From DASYAE01 sp036501535 (GTDB taxonomy: Bacteria > Actinomycetota > Actinomycetes > Streptomycetales > Catenulisporaceae), in NCBI GenBank assembly GCA_036501535.1, contig DASYAE010000245.1, positions 1 through 38,943 of the forward strand: 38,943 nucleotides of DNA, in the 5' to 3' direction. The notes under the pieces are model-generated. The model was not told the origin of the DNA. It ran no database searches and worked only from the letters and a program-made list of their open reading frames with translations. Positions 30,491 to 38,851 of the stretch are shown piece by piece (position 1 is the first letter of the stretch; each line of letters begins with the position of its first letter). Made by a program: the position numbers and the translations under genes.

Positions 30491-33400
30491 TTGTCATCTG
30501 CACGATTCCGAGTCAGATCGTCGGCCGGCCGGGTGCTGGCCGCCGCGCTAGCAGCAGGGATGGTCGCCGGGCTGTCGCCGGGGGCGCAGGCGAGCCCGCT
30601 GCCCGGGACGCAGTCCGGCGCCTCCTCGGCGCTGCCGATCTACCTGAACACGCACTACTCGTTCGCCGAGCGGGCGGCCGACCTGGTGTCGCGGATGACG
30701 CTGACCGAGAAGGTCGCGCAGCTGCAGACGAACAACGCGCCGGCGATCCCGCGGCTCGGGGTGCAGCAGTACACGTACTGGAGCGAGGGCCAGCACGGCA
30801 TCAACCGGCTCGGCGCCGACACCGCGGCGAGCAGCCAGGGCGAGCTCAACGTGAACGCGACCAGCTTCCCGGTGAACTTCGCCTCCACGATGTCCTGGGA
30901 CCCGCAGCTGACCTACCAGGAGACCACCGCGATCTCGGACGAGGCGCGCGGGTTCCTGGACAAGTCGCTCTACGGAACCGGGCAGAACAACCTCGGCCCC
31001 GCCGCCTCGGACTACGGCGACCTCACCTACTGGGCGCCGACGGTCAACATGGACCGCGATCCGCTCTGGGGGCGCACCAACGAGTCGTTCGGCGAGGACC
31101 CCTACCTGGCCTCCGAGATGTCCGACGCGTTCGTCGACGGGTATCAGGGCGAGACGATAACCGGTCAGCAGACGACTCCGTACCTGAAGGTCGCGGCGAC
31201 CGCGAAGCACTACGCGCTGAACAACGACGAGGACTCGCGGCACACCCAGAGCGCTGACACCACCGACGCGAACATCCGGGACTACTACACCAAGCAGTTC
31301 GCCAGCCTAGTGCAGAACGCCCACGTGTCCGGCGTGATGACCTCCTACAACGCGGTGAACGGCACGCCGTCGCCCGCCGACACCTACACGGTGGACGAGC
31401 TGCTGCAGGCGACCTACGGGTTCGGCGGGTACACCACCTCCGACTGCGGCGCGATCGGCGACGTCTACGCCTCCGGCAGCCACGACTGGGCTCCGCCGGG
31501 GTGGACGACCGACGGCACGACCTGGACGAACACGAGCACCGGCCAGCAGATCTCCGCCGCGGCGGGCGGGCAGGCGTTCGCGATCCGGGCCGGCACGCAG
31601 CTCAACTGCAGCGGCGGCGAGATGAACATCCAGAACATCGACGCGGCGATCGCGCTGGGCCTGCTGACGCCGGGGGTGATCGACAGCGCCCTGACGAAGC
31701 TGTTCACGATCCGGATGGAGACCGGCGAGTTCGATCCCGCGGGCAAGGTCGCCTACACCAAGATCACCGCGGCGCAGATCCAGTCGCCCGCGCACCAGGC
31801 GCTGGCCGAGCAGGTCGCGGCGCAGGACCTGGTGCTGCTGCAGAACAACAACGTCTCGGGCACCTCGTCCCCGCTCCTGCCGGCGAATCCCGCGCAGCTG
31901 CACAACATCGTCATCGTCGGCGACCTGGCCAACACGACCACGCTCGGCGGCTACTCCGGCGACCCGACACTCCAGGTCGACGCCGTGCAGGGGATCACCG
32001 CGGAGCTCAAGGCGGCCAACCCGTCGGCGACGGTCACCTTCGACGCCTGCGGCACCTCGACCGGCGCCACGACGCCCGCGGCGTGCTCGACGGCGACGCA
32101 GACCGCGATCAAGGCGGCGGACCTGGTGGTCGTGTTCGTCGGCTCGGACCTGAGCGTGGCCGACGAGGGCACCGACCGCTCGACGCTGGCGCTGCCCGGC
32201 AACTACGACTCGCTGATCAGCGAGGTCTCCGCCCTCGGCAACCCCCGCACGGCGCTGGTCATGCAGGCTGATGGCCCCTACGACATCCAGGACGCCCAGA
32301 AGGACTTCCCGGCGATCGTCTTCAGCGGCTACAACGGCGAGAGCCAAGGCACCGCGCTGGCCCAGGTGCTCTTCGGCCAGCAGAACCCGTCCGGCCACCT
32401 CGACTTCACCTGGTACGCCGACGACTCGCAGCTCGCGCCGATGGACAACTACGGGCTCACCCCGTCCCAGACCGGCGGGCTCGGCCGCACCTACATGTAC
32501 TTCACCGGCCAGCCGACCTACCCGTTCGGATACGGTCTGTCCTACTCGAGCTTCAAGTACTCCGACGTCAAGGTCGGGCCCGGTTCCGTCTCCGCCGACG
32601 GCACGGTCGACGTGAGCTTCGACGTCACCAACACCGGCAAGACCGCCGGCGCGACGGTCGCCGAGCTCTACGCGGCGCCGGAGATGAGCGTGCCCGGCGT
32701 GGAGCTGCCGCAGGAGCAGCTGGCCGGCTTCCAGAAGACGGCGGTGCTCGCGCCCGGGCGGACCCAGCACATCAAGCTGTCCGTCAAGGTCTCCGACCTC
32801 AGCCAGTGGGACGAGAACTCCTTGAAGCAGGTGGTCTACGACGGCGCCTACAAGTTCGGCGTCGGACCCGACTCCGCCACCGCGGCCGGCTCCGGCACGG
32901 TCCAGATGCACGGCGCCATCACGCCGAAGGTGCAGTCGGTCACCGTCCAACCGGACCAGGTGGACTTCAAGCCCGATGACACGCTGAACCTCAACGCCAC
33001 CAACCCGTTCATCGCGCCGGACACCGACTCCTCGCTCGAACAGAACCACGCCACCGCGGACAACATCATCGAGGCGGCCGACAACGACCAGTCGTTCGCC
33101 GACCTCTCGCACTCCCACGTCACTTACCGCACCAGCGACTCGCGAGTGGCGACGGTCAGCGACACCGGCGTGGTCACCATGCGCGCGCCCGGCGTCGCAA
33201 CGATCTCGGTGACGGTCAACGGGGTCACCGGCACTACCCCGGTCGTGGTGCAGGACCCCTTCAGCCTGCAGGCCTCAAGCATCGTGAAGCCGGACACGAC
33301 GATCACCGCGACCGCGACATTCACCAACACGAGTGCCACAGCCGTCCGGGACCTCTCGGCGAGCCTGACCGCGCCGAGCGGCTGGACGGTGACGGCGACC

Positions 33401-34528
33401 TCACCCGTGTCGCAGTCCGGCGTCCGCCCGGGTCAGCAGGTGACAGCCACCTGGAGCGTCGCGGTCCCCGCCACGGTGAGCCCGGGAACCCAGGCCGAGC
33501 TGGACGCGTCGGCGGTGTTCACCGGCGGCGCCGGCGCCTACTCGGAGGCGGCGGTCAGCCCGCTCACCGTCACCTCGGGCGCCACTCCTGAACAGGTGAC
33601 TCCCGTGGTGACCGGGACGTCGCCGCCCGGCGGGTCGCTCCAAGTGGTCCTGAACAACCCGTCGGACACGCCGACCGCGGTGACGGGGATCGACTGGAAG
33701 CTCGGCAGCGCGTCGGGCACCCAGCCGGTCAGCGCGACCATCGCCCCGCAGGGGTCGGCCACCGTGGACGTTCCCGTGAGCGGCATCAGCTTCGCCACCA
33801 TCTATCAGTTCACGGTGACGAGTGTCATCTCCGGTGACCTGACCTCGGAATCCCTCTCCGGGCACGTCACGTTCATGCCCGTCGTCTATAAGAGCCTTGG
33901 CAGCAGTTGGACGGTCGCCGACGTCCAGGACGGCCCCTACGTCGACCTGGCCACCACGGCTGACGGGACGTGGGGCTCGCTGGACAACTCACTGCCCTAC
34001 GGCGGCCCGTCGTACCTGTCGGGCAAGGTCTGGTTCGACTGGGATTCCAACTACCTGTACGTCACCGCCGACATCACCGAGAGCGCCTTCGCCAACCCCG
34101 CCACCGGGGCCAACATCTGGCAGGGCGACAGCATGCAGTTCGCGGCCACCTCCGGCGTGCCGGGCGCCTCGGCCACCACGAGCACGGCCTCTGCGAACGG
34201 ACACTATGAATACGGTGCGGCGCTCACCCCGGACGGCTCCCAGCTCTACCGGTGGACCTCTCCATCGCAGGGCGCCGGACAGGTCGCCGACGCCACCGTC
34301 AACGTCACCCGGGACGACGCGACCGACACCACCCTGTACGAGGTGGCGCTGCCGTGGAGCGACCTCACCTCGGTCCAGCCCACTGCGAACACCGTGTTCT
34401 CCATCTCGGCGATGCTCAACAACCTCGACACCGGGGTCCGCAACGGCTACCTCGAGTGGGGCGGCGGCATCGGCGACAACAAGAACGTGAACGAGTTCAA
34501 CATGGCCCAGCTGATGCCCGAGAGCTGA
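30491..34528 (+). CDS. Secreted multidomain GH3 glycosidase
   Basis: 1345-residue exported enzyme, TTG start. Signal peptide about 1-35 (cleavage near AQAS). GH3 N-terminal domain about 60-370, with KHYALNN and the nucleophile Asp318 in TTSDCGA; GH3 C-terminal domain about 445-670, with LVLLQN and GYNGESQGTALAQVLFG; fibronectin-like domain about 690-800. Unlike simple GH3 enzymes it continues with a bacterial Ig-like domain (about 815-920), a NEW3/NPCBM-associated-like domain (about 925-1015), another beta domain, and a C-terminal CBM9-like carbohydrate-binding domain (about 1133-1345). The N-terminal layout resembles beta-xylosidases. Likely acts on plant polysaccharide side chains or oligomers outside the cell. 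Confidence 0.9.
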   Translation: MSSARFRVRSSAGRVLAAALAAGMVAGLSPGAQASPLPGTQSGASSALPIYLNTHYSFAERAADLVSRMTLTEKVAQLQTNNAPAIPRLGVQQYTYWSEGQHGINRLGADTAASSQGELNVNATSFPVNFASTMSWDPQLTYQETTAISDEARGFLDKSLYGTGQNNLGPAASDYGDLTYWAPTVNMDRDPLWGRTNESFGEDPYLASEMSDAFVDGYQGETITGQQTTPYLKVAATAKHYALNNDEDSRHTQSADTTDANIRDYYTKQFASLVQNAHVSGVMTSYNAVNGTPSPADTYTVDELLQATYGFGGYTTSDCGAIGDVYASGSHDWAPPGWTTDGTTWTNTSTGQQISAAAGGQAFAIRAGTQLNCSGGEMNIQNIDAAIALGLLTPGVIDSALTKLFTIRMETGEFDPAGKVAYTKITAAQIQSPAHQALAEQVAAQDLVLLQNNNVSGTSSPLLPANPAQLHNIVIVGDLANTTTLGGYSGDPTLQVDAVQGITAELKAANPSATVTFDACGTSTGATTPAACSTATQTAIKAADLVVVFVGSDLSVADEGTDRSTLALPGNYDSLISEVSALGNPRTALVMQADGPYDIQDAQKDFPAIVFSGYNGESQGTALAQVLFGQQNPSGHLDFTWYADDSQLAPMDNYGLTPSQTGGLGRTYMYFTGQPTYPFGYGLSYSSFKYSDVKVGPGSVSADGTVDVSFDVTNTGKTAGATVAELYAAPEMSVPGVELPQEQLAGFQKTAVLAPGRTQHIKLSVKVSDLSQWDENSLKQVVYDGAYKFGVGPDSATAAGSGTVQMHGAITPKVQSVTVQPDQVDFKPDDTLNLNATNPFIAPDTDSSLEQNHATADNIIEAADNDQSFADLSHSHVTYRTSDSRVATVSDTGVVTMRAPGVATISVTVNGVTGTTPVVVQDPFSLQASSIVKPDTTITATATFTNTSATAVRDLSASLTAPSGWTVTATSPVSQSGVRPGQQVTATWSVAVPATVSPGTQAELDASAVFTGGAGAYSEAAVSPLTVTSGATPEQVTPVVTGTSPPGGSLQVVLNNPSDTPTAVTGIDWKLGSASGTQPVSATIAPQGSATVDVPVSGISFATIYQFTVTSVISGDLTSESLSGHVTFMPVVYKSLGSSWTVADVQDGPYVDLATTADGTWGSLDNSLPYGGPSYLSGKVWFDWDSNYLYVTADITESAFANPATGANIWQGDSMQFAATSGVPGASATTSTASANGHYEYGAALTPDGSQLYRWTSPSQGAGQVADATVNVTRDDATDTTLYEVALPWSDLTSVQPTANTVFSISAMLNNLDTGVRNGYLEWGGGIGDNKNVNEFNMAQLMPES

Positions 34529-34554
34529 TCGCAGGCTCGTCGAGGCGGCGCCCG

Positions 34555-34594
34555 CCGCCGGTCCCGCCCTGGTTCCCCGGGGCGGGGCCGGCGG
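34555..34594. terminator. Convergent terminator GH3/upp
   Basis: 15-bp GC-rich stem with one G-T pair and a 10-base loop between the convergent GH3 and upp genes. Confidence 0.6.
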
Positions 34595-34613
34595 CCCCGT
34601 CCTCCGCCCGAGA

Positions 34614-35252
34614 TCAGACCACGCCGTAGAGCCGGTCCCCCGCGTCCCCGAGCCCTGGCACGATGTAGCCGCGCTCGTTGAGCCGATCGTCCACCGCCGC
34701 GGTGACGACAGTGACCGGGATGTTCATCCCGTCGGCCTCCGCGGACAGCATCTTCAGCCCCTCCGGCGCGGCCAGCAGGCAGATCGCGGTGATGTCGCGC
34801 GCGCCGCGGTCGGCCAGCAGCTTTATCGCGGCGGCCAGGGTGCCGCCGGTGGCCAGCATCGGGTCAAGCACGTAGCACTGGCGGTCGGACAGGTCGTCAG
34901 GCATCCGCGTGGCGTAGGTGGAGGCCTTCAGGGTGCCCTCGTCCCGGACCATGCCCAGGAAGCCGACCTCGGCGGTCGGCAGCAGCCGCACCATCCCGTC
35001 CAGCATTCCGAGCCCGGCCCGCAGGATCGGCACCACCAGCGGTTTCGGCGCGGCCAGCCGCACCCCGCCGGCGGGCGCCACGGGCGTCTCGATCTGCACC
35101 GGCACCACCCGCGCATCGCGGGTCGCCTCGTAGGCGAGCAGGGTGACCAGCTCTTCGGCCAGCCGGCGGAAGGTGGGCGAATCAGTGCCGCGGTCGCGCA
35201 GCGCGGTCAGCTTGTGGGCGATCAGCGGATGCTCGGCGACGTGGATACGCAT
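34614..35252 (-). CDS. upp: Uracil phosphoribosyltransferase
   Basis: 212-residue pyrimidine-salvage enzyme: uracil + PRPP to UMP + pyrophosphate. The PRPP-binding loop is LDPMLATGGT and the uracil-binding region is near GYIVPGLGDAGDR. The start is ATG 35252 (MRIHVAEHPLIAH), as in relatives, with no Shine-Dalgarno, so possibly leaderless. It is divergent from the small basic gene at 35388; the upp–tadA neighbourhood is typical of Streptomyces-like genomes. Confidence 0.96.
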   Translation of the reverse strand: MRIHVAEHPLIAHKLTALRDRGTDSPTFRRLAEELVTLLAYEATRDARVVPVQIETPVAPAGGVRLAAPKPLVVPILRAGLGMLDGMVRLLPTAEVGFLGMVRDEGTLKASTYATRMPDDLSDRQCYVLDPMLATGGTLAAAIKLLADRGARDITAICLLAAPEGLKMLSAEADGMNIPVTVVTAAVDDRLNERGYIVPGLGDAGDRLYGVV

Positions 35253-35387
35253 GGTGGCGAGTTTAGGGTGCGAAGTCCGGGGCACACACTCGTCCCGACT
35301 CCGCGCCGCCGGACCGGCGGGTACAGTCGAAACAGTCGTCGTAACGCCGGAAGGCCGACAGTCCGAAAACGGCCAGGAGGTTCAGCC

Positions 35388-35687
35388 GTGACCACGCGCC
35401 CGACCTCGAAACAGACCGGATCCACCGCCGATTCCGCGCCCGCGCGCAGAACCGGCCCCGAGAGCACCGCGGCCGGCCCGCCCGCGCCGCCCCGCAAGTC
35501 GCAGCAGGCCCAGGCGGGCCAGTCCGCCCCGATGACCCGGGCGCAGGCCGAGCGCGAGCGGCGGCTGCGCCGGGCCCGGTTCCTCGCGGAGCTCGCCGAG
35601 GCCAGGGAGCTGCGCAAGCGCGTCATGCCGCGCCGCACGCGCAACGCCGAGCTGCACGCCCGGCTGCTGCGGACCTTCCGCTACTGA
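35388..35687 (+). CDS. Small basic protein, unknown function
   Basis: 99 residues: a Ser/Pro/Thr-rich disordered first half, then a strongly basic helical region (TRAQAERERRLRRARFLAELAEARELRKRV), which looks like a coiled coil or nucleic-acid-binding helix. GTG 35388 has a perfect AGGAGG seven bases upstream. Unrecognised, but the position between upp and the tadA genes suggests a conserved actinobacterial gene. Confidence 0.72.
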   Translation: MTTRPTSKQTGSTADSAPARRTGPESTAAGPPAPPRKSQQAQAGQSAPMTRAQAERERRLRRARFLAELAEARELRKRVMPRRTRNAELHARLLRTFRY

Positions 35688-35718
35688 CCGTCGCGCCGCC
35701 CGTCGCGGCCGCCGACTC

Positions 35719-35745
35719 GCAGGGCCGCGTGGATCGCGGCCCTGC
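35719..35745 (+). terminator. Hairpin after small basic gene
   Basis: Perfect 11-bp stem with loop TGGAT, 32 bp after the stop codon. Confidence 0.55.
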
Positions 35746-35858
35746 CTCAGCCCGTGGAGGCACGCGGCCTGCCGCCGCTCGGCCGTACGGACTACTGCGC
35801 GGGCGAAACCCGCCCGCCAACCCCTGCCGGTGAGCACCGCTTTCTGCCACGATGCCCA

Positions 35859-35900
35859 GTGGAACGAACACAGTGGAAAGAACACTGCGGAGAGAACACA
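35859..35900. repeat. Three tandem 14-bp direct repeats
   Basis: GTGGAACGAACACA, GTGGAAAGAACACT and GCGGAGAGAACACA lie head to tail at 35859, 35873 and 35887. They are 52 bp before the start codon of the first tadA-associated gene. The core GAACAC is invariant. Confidence 0.7.
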
Positions 35901-35952
35901 GCGAGCGCCCGCACCCCGGCGGGAGCCGGCCGGACCGAGGACGAGGACACAC

Positions 35953-36492
35953 GTGGAGCCCCAGGCGGACTATCTGGAATTCGATGACGAATTCGTGGAC
36001 TTCGCCGTCGCCGCCTACCAGGAGGACGGCCAGTGGGCCGCGGTAGGCCTGCCCCCGCACGTGGCCGAGAGCCTCGAGGCGTTCCTCGCCGCCCTGCGCC
36101 AGCAGGTCTCCGAGGGGCCGACCATCGGCCTGGTGGGGCTCGGCGACGAGTACTTCGTGGCGGCCCGGCTGGTCGGGCGGGACGTGCGGCTGTTCCTTTC
36201 GAACACGGCCGTCGCCGCGGACGACCGGATCGCCGGCGAGCTGGTCGAGCGGCTCGACCCGCTGGCCGACCCGGCCGACGCGGACGAGGTGCCGTTCGGC
36301 GACCAGGAGATCTTCGCCGACCTGGGACTGGCCGGCTTCGACCTGGCGGTGGCCTGCGAGCGGCTCCAGACCGAGCGGGACCTCGGCCTGCTGGAAGCCG
36401 TGCAGGGGCTCGCGCACCGGCTGGGGTTCGGCGAGCAGTTCGCCCGGGCCGCCCGGCGGGAGGGACCGGATGAGGACTGGCGCGCCGGCTGA
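35953..36492 (+). CDS. tRNA adenosine deaminase-associated protein (paralogue 1)
   Basis: 179-residue protein that I assign to the TadA-associated family from three signs: FAVAAYQEDGQWAAVGLP, GLGDEYFVAARLVGRDVRLFLSNTA, and a C-terminal GDQEIFADLGLAGFDL followed by AHRLGFGEQF. GTG start. The role is unknown; the name comes from its linkage to tadA. It is followed by a second, diverged copy, so the two probably arose by tandem duplication. Downstream are paralogue 2, tadA and tRNA-Ser. Confidence 0.72.
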   Translation: MEPQADYLEFDDEFVDFAVAAYQEDGQWAAVGLPPHVAESLEAFLAALRQQVSEGPTIGLVGLGDEYFVAARLVGRDVRLFLSNTAVAADDRIAGELVERLDPLADPADADEVPFGDQEIFADLGLAGFDLAVACERLQTERDLGLLEAVQGLAHRLGFGEQFARAARREGPDEDWRAG

Positions 36493-36570
36493 GCCGACCG
36501 GTCGGCGCAGCGGACCGCCGGACCACGCACAGCACGACTTCACCGCAACCGAGGGGAGAGGGAACCCGCC

Positions 36571-37191
36571 GTGGCGTACTTCGCCGCACTCCTGGCGCGC
36601 TCCGCGGACCGCTGGTCGGCCCGCGACGCCGACCTGGACGACATCGAGGACCTCGCCGACCTGGCCGATTTCATGCGCCGGTCCTGGGCGGACGAGGACG
36701 AGGAGCCCGAGACCGGGCTGCTCCTGCTGGAGCAGGAGGACGTCTGGTTCGCCGTGGTGCGGATCGACGTGGAGGAGGACCCCCGGCTGTTCGTCTCGGA
36801 CGCGGCCGCGGTCTCCCGCTCCGCGCACGCCGACCTGCTGCTGGCCGAGGCGCTGGCGCCGATAGGTCCGGACGGCGGCGTGCTGCTCGATCCGGCGGCG
36901 CAGGAGGACGGGGCAGGGGCCGGGAGCGGAGAGGACGACGACGAGGAAGAGGCCGAGGAGGGCGCCGAGCCGCTCACGTTCGTCCAGACCGAGGAGGCCG
37001 CCGGACTGGGCGCATCGGGACGCCGGCCGCTGCCGGCCGGCCCGGCCGGCGATCCCGACCTGCTCGACGACCTCGGGGTGACCGGGCCGAAGCTGACCCA
37101 GCTCTGCCTCGGCGGAATGCTGCCCGCGGACGCGATCGCGGAACTGGCGGAGGCCCTCGGCGCGGCGGACGAGCTCGAGGAAGTCCGCTGA
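36571..37191 (+). CDS. tRNA adenosine deaminase-associated protein (paralogue 2)
   Basis: 206-residue protein with the family start MAYFAALLARSADRWSARDADLDDIEDL and the central EDVWFAVVRIDVEEDPRLFVSDAAA. It differs from paralogue 1 by a Glu/Asp-rich insertion (about 110-135) and a long linker, but the C-terminal GDPDLLDDLGVTGPKLTQL ends the same way. ATG start. Immediately upstream of tadA, so the likely functional partner. The role is unknown. Confidence 0.8.
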   Translation: MAYFAALLARSADRWSARDADLDDIEDLADLADFMRRSWADEDEEPETGLLLLEQEDVWFAVVRIDVEEDPRLFVSDAAAVSRSAHADLLLAEALAPIGPDGGVLLDPAAQEDGAGAGSGEDDDEEEAEEGAEPLTFVQTEEAAGLGASGRRPLPAGPAGDPDLLDDLGVTGPKLTQLCLGGMLPADAIAELAEALGAADELEEVR

Positions 37192-37373
37192 GCGTTCCCG
37201 GAGCCGACGCCCGAGCCGGAGCCGACGCCGGACCTGACGCGGCCGCGACCGGAGCCAGAGCCAGGGCCGGAGCCGGGGCGAGCGGGAGCGCGACCCGACA
37301 CACCGTCAGCCCGGCCCCCACGCCCGGCCCGCCGCCACTGCCCGCCTGGCTGGCCGAACGCTACGCAGGCTGG

Positions 37374-37814
37374 ATGCGCGAGGCGCTGCGCGAGGCATCC
37401 GCAGCGCCCGCCACAGGCGACGTCCCCATCGGAGCCGTCGTCGTCGACCCCGCCGGCCGTACCGTCGGCCGCGGCCGCAACCGCCGCGAGGCGGACGCCG
37501 ACCCGGCCGGCCACGCCGAGATCCTCGCCCTGCGCGAGGCCGCCCGCGCCGCCGCCACCTGGCGCCTCGACGGCCACACCCTCGTCGTCACCCTCGAACC
37601 CTGCGCCATGTGCGCCGGCGCGGCCGTACTCGCCCGCATCGGCCGCATCGTCTACGGCGCCTTCGACCCGAAGGCCGGCGCCGTCGGCTCACTCTGGGAC
37701 ATCCCGCGCGACCCCCGGCTCAACCACCGCCCCGAAGTCGTCCCCGGCATCCTCGCCGACGAGGCCTCCGAAGCCCTCGCCTTATTTTTCACGGATCACC
37801 GAGGTCTCCGGTAA
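37374..37814 (+). CDS. tadA: tRNA adenosine deaminase
   Basis: 146-residue deaminase. The zinc and proton-relay residues are His47 and Glu49 in GHAEI and Cys77 and Cys80 in PCAMC. It converts A34 of tRNA-Arg(ACG) to inosine, and the gene is essential in most bacteria. ATG 37374; no in-frame ATG, GTG or TTG lies upstream before the previous gene's stop. Codon 137 is TTA (37782-37784), nine codons from the stop, in the AT-rich stretch that overlaps the promoter of the tRNA-Ser gene. It ends 10 bp before that tRNA. Confidence 0.95.
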   Translation: MREALREASAAPATGDVPIGAVVVDPAGRTVGRGRNRREADADPAGHAEILALREAARAAATWRLDGHTLVVTLEPCAMCAGAAVLARIGRIVYGAFDPKAGAVGSLWDIPRDPRLNHRPEVVPGILADEASEALALFFTDHRGLR

Positions 37815-37817
37815 GGT
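37788..37817 (+). promoter_or_regulatory. Promoter of tRNA-Ser
   Basis: TTCACG at 37788-37793, 18 bp, then TAAGGT at 37812-37817, which would start transcription at or next to the tRNA 5' end. The promoter lies inside the end of tadA. Confidence 0.45.
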
Positions 37818-37824
37818 ACTCCAC

Positions 37825-37909
37825 GGTGACGTGTCCGAGCGGCCTAAGGAGAACGCCTCGAAAGCGTTTGTGGTGCAAGCCACCGAGGGTTCAAATCCCT
37901 CCGTCACCG
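37825..37909 (+). tRNA. tRNA-Ser (anticodon CGA)
   Basis: 85 nt with acceptor stem GGTGACG/CGTCACC, discriminator G, anticodon stem AACGC/GCGTT around CTCGAAA (anticodon CGA, reads TCG) and the long variable arm of class II tRNAs. The T arm has GTTCAAATCC. CCA is not encoded. Confidence 0.96.
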
Positions 37910-37914
37910 CAGAT

Positions 37915-37951
37915 GAGAGCCGGTAGCCGGCTGATATGGCTACCGGCTCTC
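37915..37951 (+). terminator. tRNA-Ser terminator
   Basis: Perfect 14-bp stem with a 9-base loop starting 5 bp after the tRNA. Confidence 0.75.
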
Positions 37952-38151
37952 TGCCGTGTAGTTGCATTCTTAGTTGCGGTTGCCTCCTAACCGAGCGCCC
38001 ACAGGCGCAGCGCTGCCTGGTCTTCGGCGTTAGTGGACCTCGACCTCAGAGAGCCTTCTCGGGAGCTGGATATCCGCGACTCCTGCACGGAGAGGGCTCA
38101 CAGTGAGTAGCGTTCTGCGTGCACCCTTATCGACGTTCTCTGCGCGATTGG

Positions 38152-38445
38152 ATGATCATGCACGACGCGCGCCCTTTTGTTGGCCAAATCGTTCACTACG
38201 TGGCGAATGTCACGCCACGCGGCGAGCACAAAGCGGAATGCCGAGCTGCGATCGTCACTGCCGTTCATGAAGACCCCGACCCGTCGGACCCGACCACTGT
38301 GATGTTGGGTGAGACTCGGCGCATGGGGGAGGTCGATCTGTGCGTACTGAGCCGCGATGACATGTCGTTTATCCACGCTGTCCCACAGAACGAGCCACTC
38401 AGGGGTGACGGTACCTGGCACTGGCCTGAGCGGGAGGACTCATAA
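38152..38445 (+). CDS. Hypothetical protein in tRNA-Ser island
   Basis: 97 residues if started at ATG 38152; a GTG at 38119 would add 11. Soluble, with no known motif, containing RPFVGQIVHYV near the start, a CRAAIVTAVHEDP middle and a Trp/His-rich C-terminus GTWHWPE. The codons are clearly less GC-rich than those of the genes before it, which suits acquired DNA behind a tRNA gene. Similar short orphan proteins occur in mobile regions of actinomycetes, but I do not recognise the function. Confidence 0.6.
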   Translation: MIMHDARPFVGQIVHYVANVTPRGEHKAECRAAIVTAVHEDPDPSDPTTVMLGETRRMGEVDLCVLSRDDMSFIHAVPQNEPLRGDGTWHWPEREDS

Positions 38446-38499
38446 GGCCCCGACCGGCTTGTCACCAGACCCGGCAAACGGCCCTGTCCAGTGCATTAG

Positions 38500-38830
38500 T
38501 GAACCGCCCCGGAGTTTCTGGAGACTCTACATCCGGTCGTTAACCACCTTAATGGATGGCGCCTGTTTGGCGTAGTGCGCGGCCTCCAGTTCGTTCGGGG
38601 TCAGGTCGCTGATCGCGCTGTGGATGCGGTGCTCGTTGTACCAGGAGACCCATTCCGCGGTGGCCAGCTCGACGTCGGCCAGGCCGTGCCACGGGGCGCG
38701 CGGGTTGATCAACTCGGCCTTGTACAGCCCGATCGCCGATTCCATCAGGGCATTGTCGTAGGCGTCGCCGACCGTGCCGATGCTCGCCGCGATCCCGGCT
38801 TGGGCCAGGTGGGCGGCGAACCGGAAGGAG
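38500..38830 (-). mobile_element. Truncated IS3-family element
   Basis: The right end is visible as a TGA-starting terminal repeat, TGAACCGCCCCGG followed by GGAGACTC, typical of actinobacterial IS3 elements. Only the last 100 codons of the transposase remain; the rest is replaced from about 38830 on. Target duplication cannot be seen because the left end is missing. Confidence 0.75.
38527..38830 (-). pseudogene. IS3 transposase, C-terminal fragment
   Basis: C-terminal part of an IS3 integrase-core (rve) transposase: FRFAAHLAQAGIAASIG, the DAYDNALMESAIG region with the last catalytic Glu, then WVSWYNEHRIHSAISDLTPNELE. Upstream of SFRF the expected QYTS region and the first catalytic Asp are replaced by unrelated sequence, so it cannot be active. 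Confidence 0.85.
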
Positions 38831-38851
38831 ACATCCGATGGTGTTGGTGTG

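Noticed and set aside
31307..33118. 603-codon frame antisense to the GH3 gene
   Set aside because: Gly/Arg/Val low complexity, with no motif and no ribosome site.
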